10,013 bases of DNA from Candidatus Agathobaculum merdigallinarum. Lineage in GTDB: Bacteria; Bacillota; Clostridia; Oscillospirales; Butyricicoccaceae. Under the pieces are notes generated by a model. That model was not told the DNA's origin. It saw only the letters and a list, made by a program, of their open reading frames with translations, and did not search any database. Where the stretch lies: positions 1 to 10,013 of the forward strand of contig DXDO01000008.1 of assembly GCA_019115425.1 (NCBI GenBank), in the 5' to 3' direction. Below, in pieces: positions 1 through 5,337 of the stretch. The position numbers and the translations under genes are program-made. Numbering within the stretch: the first letter of the stretch is position 1; each line of letters starts with the position of its first letter.

Positions 1-521
1 TCATCCGCGATCGGCGGAATTGCCATCAATCCGCGGATGTGAAGGGATTCTTTTGCACTCAGAATGGAAATTGCCTCGTCCAGCTGCTCGGTCATCAGTC
101 CACCTTTGGAAGATTCCCTGCCAATATTGACCTCTAAAAGAATATCCTGTCGCACACCGCGCTTTGCCGCTTCTTTGGCGATAGCTTCGCCCAAATGCAC
201 CGATCCAACCGATTGGATCAGCGACACCTTCCCTATCAGATATTTGATCTTATTGGTCTGAAGCGTGCCGATAAACTGCAGATCAGCCCCTTCATAAGCA
301 TTCTGCTCATATTTTTCCAACAATTCCTGCACACGGTTTTCACCGCATACACGGATGCCGCCTGCAATTGCCGCACGGACATGGTCCGCATCATTCATCT
401 TGGAGGCTGCAACCAGAATGATCTCATTCGGGCTGCGCCCGGCGCGCTCTGCCGCTCGGGCAACACGCTCCTGCACGGATTTGATTCGATCCTGCAATGC
501 CGTCTTTTCCTGTTCCGTCAT
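1..521 (-). CDS. yggS: YggS/PROSC-family PLP-binding protein, 3' end cut by window edge
   Basis: This is the N-terminal 173 residues of a protein usually about 230 long; the C-terminus lies beyond base 1. The family binds pyridoxal 5'-phosphate in a single TIM-barrel domain in the cytosol. It is needed for vitamin B6 and amino-acid homeostasis and has no firmly established enzyme activity. Visible landmarks are LVAASK with the PLP lysine at K41, GENRVQELLEK at 60-70, FIGTLQTNK at 83-91, VNIGRESSKGG at 131-141 and GLMAIPP at 164-170. The family's usual His before the IGxLQ block is Gln here (Q82). The ATG at 519-521 overlaps the adaptor gene's TGA as ATGA, and there is no alternative in-frame start for 40 codons. 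The ribosome site is weak (a GGTGGTGAGG tract running almost into the ATG), so translational coupling to the upstream gene is likely. In Firmicutes the homologue (ylmE) often precedes sepF, which would lie outside this window. Confidence 0.95.
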   Translation of the reverse strand, partial: MTEQEKTALQDRIKSVQERVARAAERAGRSPNEIILVAASKMNDADHVRAAIAGGIRVCGENRVQELLEKYEQNAYEGADLQFIGTLQTNKIKYLIGKVSLIQSVGSVHLGEAIAKEAAKRGVRQDILLEVNIGRESSKGGLMTEQLDEAISILSAKESLHIRGLMAIPPIAD

Positions 522-1807
522 GTCCTCACCACCATATTATTTTGCAGATTTCTGCCGCTGACAATGATCTGATCGCGCTCGACCAGCATGTCCGCATTGG
601 TAGCACTCTGCTTTACGACATAATAATCCTCCGCTTCAAACAACGGTTCTATGATTTTGAATTTGGAAAATGCGCCGCTGAGTATATAAACTCCGGTCTC
701 CTGTGTCACATTCCCCTCGCTGTCAGTGGTTTCCATGACACGCACCGCTGATTTTGGCACTTTGAGCCCGGAATATGTTGCCAGAATAATTTCAATCGGC
801 TGCTCGCGCATAGATACCAGTTCACTATTAAACTCCGTGCCTTCCATAACGAGAAGCGCGGTATCTCTGCCCCGCTCCTTGACGATCGAATACACGATGA
901 CCGGAGCTTCCAGAGAAGCCTGCATGAAGTTTACGCGCAGGCTCTGACCCGTTGTCAACCTGTCTGCCTGCTCGACCGGTATTTCGGCAACCAGATACCA
1001 AGTAAAGCCTCGGATGATCTTTCCAAGCATCTGGCTGGAGTCCACCGTCTCAGCGCTTTCCTGCATCGTGTGGAAGCTGTCAATTGTAATATCTTCCAGT
1101 GATGCATAAGTCATGATATTTTCATATCCATCGACAATTTCAGAAAAATACCCTGAGGAAGGGGCAGTGAGCTGTGTAGTTCGGCCGGAAAGCTGCTGCT
1201 CCAGGCTGGAAAGCTCAGCGGATAAGGCATCGCGTTCCGTTGTGATTGCAGCGGTGTCAATATTCGAAGACTCGTGCCGCAGGGAAAGTGTACGCAGTGA
1301 CTCAGAAGAGGAAGAAAGGGCCTGGCCCGAACCGTCTTTTACCTGCGCCGCCATCTGCTGAATGGAAAGCGTAATCATCTGGTCAAGTTTGGCCGTGTCC
1401 GACCCATCTGCTGCCGCCTGCAGCGCAGCGTCGAGCAGTTCGATCCGCTTTTCCAGCGGTTCGATTTGTCTGCTCAAAGCAAGCGCATCGTCATCCGCGT
1501 ACACAAGCGCCAGCGGTGCATCCTGCTGCACACGTTCTCCGCTGTAAACGATATGCCGCATCGAATCGCCGGTGCTGCCGGTAACCGCGATTTCATCACG
1601 GAAAAACCAGCCGGTCGACATAAAACTGTCGTTGGCTGTAACATGTACTGCGGGGGCGGTTTCGTCGTAAGTATAGGAAAAAGCGCCGATTATGCGCGTA
1701 CCCAAATAAACAGCGAGTACAGCCGCAACCAGAACAAAGGCCAGACGACTGTTGGGTGCGCGTTTTCTTTTCTTATGTTTTTGTTTGTTGCCGATAGTTT
1801 GCTCCAT
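518..1807 (-). CDS. HlyD-like membrane-anchored adaptor protein
   Basis: This 429-residue protein resembles the periplasmic adaptor (HlyD/membrane fusion) family. A Lys/Arg-rich cytoplasmic tail (about 1-21) precedes one membrane helix (about 22-43), so the rest should lie outside the cell. Two half-lipoyl-like segments, around 88-108 (YSGERVQQDAPLALVY) and 213-231 (LTAPSSGYFSEIVDG), flank a hydrophilic helical, Ser/Gln-rich region at about 110-210 that could form a coiled-coil hairpin. A beta-rich C-terminal part carries GLKVPKSAVRV (347-357) and IIVSGRNLQNNMVVR (414-428), as in clostridial HlyD-like proteins. The ATG is preceded by GAGG at a 6-base spacing and lies 18 bases after the hfq stop. 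No ABC transporter, permease or peptidase partner is visible nearby, and the stop overlaps the yggS start. The substrate and partner are unknown. The fold call is moderately sure; a role in export is not shown and a cell-envelope or division role is equally possible. Confidence 0.75.
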   Translation of the reverse strand: MEQTIGNKQKHKKRKRAPNSRLAFVLVAAVLAVYLGTRIIGAFSYTYDETAPAVHVTANDSFMSTGWFFRDEIAVTGSTGDSMRHIVYSGERVQQDAPLALVYADDDALALSRQIEPLEKRIELLDAALQAAADGSDTAKLDQMITLSIQQMAAQVKDGSGQALSSSSESLRTLSLRHESSNIDTAAITTERDALSAELSSLEQQLSGRTTQLTAPSSGYFSEIVDGYENIMTYASLEDITIDSFHTMQESAETVDSSQMLGKIIRGFTWYLVAEIPVEQADRLTTGQSLRVNFMQASLEAPVIVYSIVKERGRDTALLVMEGTEFNSELVSMREQPIEIILATYSGLKVPKSAVRVMETTDSEGNVTQETGVYILSGAFSKFKIIEPLFEAEDYYVVKQSATNADMLVERDQIIVSGRNLQNNMVVRT

Positions 1808-1825
1808 ATAGAACCTCGCATTTTA

Positions 1826-2071
1826 TCACTCTACGGCACGCTCCTCTCGCGGCGCATACAGATCGACCCTGTGCTGCGGGATCAGGGTGGAAATTGCGTG
1901 CTTATAGATCATCTGCTGCTTGCCGTCGCTTTCCAAAATCACGATGAAGCTGTCAAATCCCCGAATGATACCGCGCATTTGAAAGCCATTCGTCAGAAAA
2001 ACAGTCGTATTCTGGCCCTGCTGACGCAGTGCGCTCAGCATTCGATCCTGTAAGTTGATTTCATTTCGCAC
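1826..2071 (-). CDS. hfq: RNA chaperone Hfq
   Basis: This 81-residue protein is an Sm-like RNA chaperone that forms a hexameric ring and binds small RNAs and A-rich mRNA segments. The N-terminal helix carries NLQD (6-9), with Q8 a proximal-pore RNA-binding residue. Sm1 runs from about 22 to 47 (TVFLTNGFQMRGIIRGFDSF) and Sm2 contains YKHAIST (56-62), with K57 and H58 lining the uridine pocket. F25, F30 and M32 occupy the usual distal-face positions. The rim patch is LRQQ (15-18) with a single arginine, unlike the Arg-rich rim of enterobacterial Hfq. The tail after the core (from about residue 66) is short and acidic, as in Gram-positive proteins. The start is GTG with GGAGG 7 bases upstream; no in-frame ATG fits better. 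The gene follows miaA by 34 bases, a conserved pairing, and may have its own promoter inside miaA. Confidence 0.97.
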   Translation of the reverse strand: MRNEINLQDRMLSALRQQGQNTTVFLTNGFQMRGIIRGFDSFIVILESDGKQQMIYKHAISTLIPQHRVDLYAPREERAVE

Positions 2072-2078
2072 AATGATT

Positions 2079-2083
2079 CCTCC
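2079..2083 (-). promoter_or_regulatory. Ribosome binding site deciding the GTG start of hfq
   Basis: GGAGG on the minus strand lies 7 bases before the GTG at 2069-2071. The nearest upstream ATG, which overlaps this site, is out of frame with hfq. The translation from the GTG gives the expected Hfq N-terminus (MRNEINLQD), so the GTG is the start. Confidence 0.85.
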
Positions 2084-2105
2084 ATCGTTTTACAAATTCT
2101 GGATA

Positions 2106-3047
2106 TCATTGTACACCGTAATTTTGCAGATATTTTGTCGCTTCCTGTAACACAGCCGACAGGTCTTCCCCATTATTATAATAAATCCAGTGGATATTGT
2201 CATCCCTTTTCAGCCATGTGAGCTGCCTTTTTGCATAATTGCGGCTGCGCTGCTTAAGCAGTGCAATGCAGTCCTCCAACGGCTCGTTGCCCTGCAAGTA
2301 TCCCAGCAGTTCTTTGTATCCGATCGCCTGCATCGATGTTCCGGTCAGTGCGCCGGTTTCATATAAATGCTTGGCTTCTTCCAGCAGACCGTCGACAAGC
2401 ATCTGGTCCACCCGCCGGTCAATGCGGTCATACAGTGTCTCGCGCTCAGCTGGACACACGCCGATCTTGAGCGCCGTATATTTCGGCGCTGGCCGCTTGT
2501 GCAGACGATTCCATTCGTCGATTGTCATACCGGTCTGCTCATATACCTCAAGCGCCCGGATAACACGTTTTATATTGTTGGGATGCAGCCGCTTCCCACT
2601 CTCCGGATCAATTCCGGAAAGACAGGCATGCACAGCATCATTCCCCTGCTCCTTTGCCATTCGCTGGTACTTTTCGCGTACAGACTGGTCGGTTTCGTCT
2701 CCGGAAAAGGTGTTGCACTCAATCAGTGCGTCCATGTACAGCCCTGTTCCGCCGGCAACGACCGGAATCATTCCGCGAGACAGGATATCCTGTGCTACCG
2801 CGTCAGCCAATTCCACATAGCGCGCGACCGAGAACGGCTCATTGGGAGCGCACACATCCAACATATGATGCGGTATGCCCTGCCGCTCCTCCATCGTCGG
2901 TTTTGCGGTTCCAATGTCCATTCCGCGGTAGATCTGCATCGAGTCCGCCGAGATAATCTCAGTATGAAGTTGTTTTGCCAGCGCGACTGACAACGCAGTT
3001 TTTCCGCTCGCTGTCGGCCCGCAAATACAGATCAGGCGATTTTCCAT
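2106..3047 (-). CDS. miaA: tRNA dimethylallyltransferase MiaA
   Basis: This 313-residue enzyme transfers the dimethylallyl group from DMAPP to N6 of A37 in tRNAs reading UNN codons, making i6A37, the substrate of MiaB encoded upstream in the same cluster. The P-loop is GPTASGKT (10-17). The signature SADSMQIYRGMDIGTAKPT (33-51) includes D35, the presumed catalytic base, and T101 lies in the GGTGLY block (99-104). The IPHH segment (58-61) and the C-terminal block with QAIGYKEL and RNYAKRQLTW are also typical. The length matches the family (about 300-320). The ATG is 9 bases after the mutL stop, and its Shine-Dalgarno overlaps that stop. The gene ends in TGA 34 bases before hfq. Local base composition is clearly more AT-rich than in mutS or miaB (one 60-base row at 2161-2220 counts to 23 G+C). 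Confidence 0.97.
   Translation of the reverse strand: MENRLICICGPTASGKTALSVALAKQLHTEIISADSMQIYRGMDIGTAKPTMEERQGIPHHMLDVCAPNEPFSVARYVELADAVAQDILSRGMIPVVAGGTGLYMDALIECNTFSGDETDQSVREKYQRMAKEQGNDAVHACLSGIDPESGKRLHPNNIKRVIRALEVYEQTGMTIDEWNRLHKRPAPKYTALKIGVCPAERETLYDRIDRRVDQMLVDGLLEEAKHLYETGALTGTSMQAIGYKELLGYLQGNEPLEDCIALLKQRSRNYAKRQLTWLKRDDNIHWIYYNNGEDLSAVLQEATKYLQNYGVQ
2175..2203 (-). promoter_or_regulatory. Putative sigma-A promoter inside 3' end of miaA, reading into hfq
   Basis: On the minus strand, ATGACA (2203-2198; 5 of 6 to TTGACA) is followed after exactly 17 bases by a perfect TATAAT (2180-2175). Transcription would begin near 2168, giving a leader of roughly 95-100 bases before the hfq GTG. 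There is no TGn extension. The TATAAT falls across codons for I-Y-Y-N-N of MiaA, so it could arise from coding alone; the well-placed -35 makes this less likely. In Escherichia coli, hfq is known to have promoters inside miaA, so the arrangement has a precedent. Activity is not shown. Confidence 0.5.
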
Positions 3048-3052
3048 GTCGT

Positions 3053-3058
3053 CTCCTT
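3053..3058 (-). promoter_or_regulatory. Ribosome binding site of miaA overlapping the mutL stop codon
   Basis: AAGGAG on the minus strand shares two bases with the mutL TAA (3057-3059) and sits 5 bases before the miaA ATG. Ribosomes ending mutL would cover or free this site, so coupled translation of mutL and miaA is plausible. Confidence 0.8.
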
Positions 3059-5003
3059 ATTGGTTAACGCGCTTGAACAGCTTGTCCAGCTCATATTTGG
3101 TCAGGCGGACGGTTGTGGGCCTTCCGTGCGGGCAGGAACGCACATTTTCGTCTCCCAGCACTCGATCACATAGATTCTGCAGCTCGGTCAGGCTGCTTGC
3201 CTTTCCCGCTTTGATGGCAGCCTTGCAGGCCACCGTGTGGATCAGATCATCCAGACGGTCAGGAACCGTGGAGCGGCTGTGCATCGCCTTTTCAGCAAGC
3301 TCACCGATCACGCTCTGCACATCCCCGCTGTCCAGATAGGCCGGCACACTGCGTACCGCAAAACTATTTTCACCAAACGGGTCAATGGCAAAGCCCGCAC
3401 GGCGGATGTCCTCGATCTGTGTCTGGATTGCTGCGGCTTCCTCTCCGGTCAGCTCAACGATCACCGGCGTAAGCAGTTCCTGCTGCGGCATTTCGGTCTC
3501 TGCACGCAGCTTATTGAACAGGATCCGCTCATGCGCGGCGTGCTTATCGATCAGAATCAGACCGTCCTGATCCTCCGCTATCAGATACGTTTGGAAACAC
3601 TCGCCGATTACACGCGCGCCGCTGTCCAGCGGCTCCAGCTGTGGACTTTCCGGCACCGTCGGCTGCGCCGCCTGCCCGACCGGTACAGCAGGCGCGTTGT
3701 CGCGCTTTTCATTTTGGATATCCGGTTGGTTTACCGCAAAAGGGCGAGACGACGAATACGGTTTCGAATCCTCCTGCAAAATGCGCGGCGCGGCGGCGTA
3801 CATACCGAAGGAACGCGGCTTTTGCGCGCGCGGCGGCACAGCCACCAGAAAATCCTCCAAGTCCGGCACATCGTCGTCCGCTTTTGAGGATGCAGCAGGC
3901 TGGGCCACGGGTTTGGCTACTGCAAAGCGCTGCTGTTCATAGACCGGCGCAGCTTCCTGCGGGTTCGCAGCAGACGGCTTCTTTTCCTTATGCTCGATAT
4001 GCGGCATGTTGTCGTTCGCCATGATGGCGTTCTTGCAGGCGACATACACCGCTTCAAACACCGGCTTTTCCTGCGAGAACTTGACCTCAGTCTTGGCTGG
4101 ATGTACATTTACATCCACAGCACCGAGCGGCAGTTCAAGAAATACTGCGCCGGAGGGATATTTCCCTGTGATGATCGCATTCCGGTAGGCTTCCTCAAGC
4201 GCCGCCTGCATCAGCCGGCTTTTCACATAGCGCCCGTTGACGAAAAAGTGCTGCATGGAACGGTTGGGACGGCCGGCATGCGGCTTGACGATATAGCCGT
4301 AGACGGTCATGCCGTTCCGCTCGGTACGCGGCACCTCGATCATATTCGCGGTCATCTCCTTGCCGAACACGGAGAACACCGGTGTGAGCAGCTTGCCCTT
4401 ACCATCGGTCGTAAATACCTGCTTACCGTCGCGGATCAGGGTGAATGCAATCTCCGGATGGGACAGCGCGGCATGCTGCACGACACTGAGAATATAACCC
4501 GCTTCGGTGAAGTCCTTTTTAAGAAACTTCATGCGGGCGGGCGTGTTGTAGAACAAATCACGCACCACCATGGTTGTACCCTCGGGGCATCCCGCTTCTT
4601 CCTGTGCCTGTATTTCCCCCGCTTCGAGATGCAGGTGCAGCCCGGCGATCGCCCCAGTCTGTCGGGTGAAGAGGTCGATGCGGGTCACCGAGGAAATCGC
4701 CGCCAGCGCTTCGCCGCGGAAGCCCAGCGTGCCGATAGCGGTAAGATCGGCCTCGGTGCGCAGTTTGCTGGTCGCGTGGCGGCGAAACGCCACGGGCGCA
4801 TCCTCTGCCGACATACCGCAGCCATTGTCCGCAATGCGCAGATAAGTGATGCCGCCGTTTTCGATCTCCACAGTGATGCGGGTCGAGCCGGCGTCGATCG
4901 CGTTTTCGATCAGCTCTTTTGCCACCGAGGCAGGGCGCTCGACCACCTCTCCCGCCGCGATCAGATCGGCAAGATGCGGGGATAATTCATGGATGATTGC
5001 CAT
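3057..5003 (-). CDS. mutL: DNA mismatch repair protein MutL with C-terminal endonuclease domain
   Basis: This 648-residue protein is the mismatch-repair ATPase that links MutS to strand nicking. The N-terminal GHKL ATPase shows catalytic E30 with ELIENAIDAGS (30-40), DNGCGM (59-64) and GFRGEAL (94-100). The transducer region follows to about 330, with FVNGRYV (254-260) and VDVNVHPAKTEVKF (297-309). A Pro/Ala/Ser-rich linker covers about 335-465. The C-terminal dimerisation and nuclease domain has DKHAAHERILFN (486-497), ACKAAIKAG (592-600) and CPHGRPT (624-630), as expected in an organism without MutH. Q508-ELLTP matches the sliding-clamp motif known in Bacillus MutL. The last residue of the DQHA(X)2E(X)4E nuclease motif is Asn (N497) instead of Glu. 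The start ATG has AAAGGA 6 bases upstream. The gene follows the zinc-ribbon gene by 31 bases. Confidence 0.97.
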   Translation of the reverse strand: MAIIHELSPHLADLIAAGEVVERPASVAKELIENAIDAGSTRITVEIENGGITYLRIADNGCGMSAEDAPVAFRRHATSKLRTEADLTAIGTLGFRGEALAAISSVTRIDLFTRQTGAIAGLHLHLEAGEIQAQEEAGCPEGTTMVVRDLFYNTPARMKFLKKDFTEAGYILSVVQHAALSHPEIAFTLIRDGKQVFTTDGKGKLLTPVFSVFGKEMTANMIEVPRTERNGMTVYGYIVKPHAGRPNRSMQHFFVNGRYVKSRLMQAALEEAYRNAIITGKYPSGAVFLELPLGAVDVNVHPAKTEVKFSQEKPVFEAVYVACKNAIMANDNMPHIEHKEKKPSAANPQEAAPVYEQQRFAVAKPVAQPAASSKADDDVPDLEDFLVAVPPRAQKPRSFGMYAAAPRILQEDSKPYSSSRPFAVNQPDIQNEKRDNAPAVPVGQAAQPTVPESPQLEPLDSGARVIGECFQTYLIAEDQDGLILIDKHAAHERILFNKLRAETEMPQQELLTPVIVELTGEEAAAIQTQIEDIRRAGFAIDPFGENSFAVRSVPAYLDSGDVQSVIGELAEKAMHSRSTVPDRLDDLIHTVACKAAIKAGKASSLTELQNLCDRVLGDENVRSCPHGRPTTVRLTKYELDKLFKRVNQ

Positions 5004-5034
5004 TAGGGGTCCTTTCTAAGTAAAAGACGAAATG

Positions 5035-5325
5035 TTATGCGTAGTAGTTATAGCCGCAATGCGGGCACTTCGGATAGTCAAAGTCGTGCTGCCAGCCGCA
5101 TTTCGGACAGATTTTTTGCGGCAAAGCAGACGATTCCTCTGCGCCGTAGAAAAATTCCAGCTTTCCGCAGGACGGACAAAGCCGGATATCTACATCCAGC
5201 CCGCCCGCCAGGAGATTCGGCAGGTCGCCAAGCAGCCATCCGGTCTGGCCCAGCTGAATGGTTTCCCGACCAGCGCTTTTCATTGTTGCGCCGCAGCGTA
5301 GACATTTCAGATTTTCTCTATCCAT
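5035..5325 (-). CDS. Small zinc-ribbon protein of unknown function
   Basis: This 96-residue protein has four CxxC knuckles: C8/C11, C50/C53, C73/C76 and C87/C90. They could bind two zinc ions as two ribbons, one N-terminal (first and second pairs) and one C-terminal (third and fourth). Between the first two pairs is a Gly/Leu-rich stretch (LGQTGWLLGDLPNLLAGG, 25-42). I recall similar clostridial proteins annotated only as zinc-ribbon or nucleic-acid-binding, with no known role. There is no signal peptide or membrane helix, so it should be cytosolic. The ATG has AGGAGA 5 bases upstream and lies 12 bases after the mutS stop; mutL begins 31 bases downstream. The position within the repair cluster suggests co-expression with MutS and MutL but does not prove a repair role. 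The reading frame is supported by the cysteine pattern and the ribosome site. Confidence 0.88.
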   Translation of the reverse strand: MDRENLKCLRCGATMKSAGRETIQLGQTGWLLGDLPNLLAGGLDVDIRLCPSCGKLEFFYGAEESSALPQKICPKCGWQHDFDYPKCPHCGYNYYA

Positions 5326-5337
5326 GCTGGTCTCCTG

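Noticed and set aside
202..219. Perfect 7-base inverted repeat with a 4-base loop
   Set aside because: It sits inside yggS codons, is not followed by a T-tract on either strand and has no operator context; probably chance.
536..564. TTGTCA and AATAAT with 17-base spacing before yggS (minus strand)
   Set aside because: Both boxes match 5 of 6, but the start site would fall only about 8 bases before the ATG, leaving no room for a ribosome site; the ATGA overlap already explains yggS translation.
1818..1829. Extended -10-like TGATAAAAT at the hfq stop (minus strand)
   Set aside because: There is no -35 at a suitable distance, and transcription would begin inside or after the adaptor gene's Shine-Dalgarno.
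2072..2105. The miaA-hfq gap as a possible terminator or riboswitch
   Set aside because: At 34 bases, with no stable hairpin or T-tract, it holds only the hfq ribosome site.
3990..4985. A 331-codon open frame on the plus strand
   Set aside because: It is antisense to the highly conserved MutL ATPase region; the translation is low in recognisable structure and there is no supporting ribosome site or gap.
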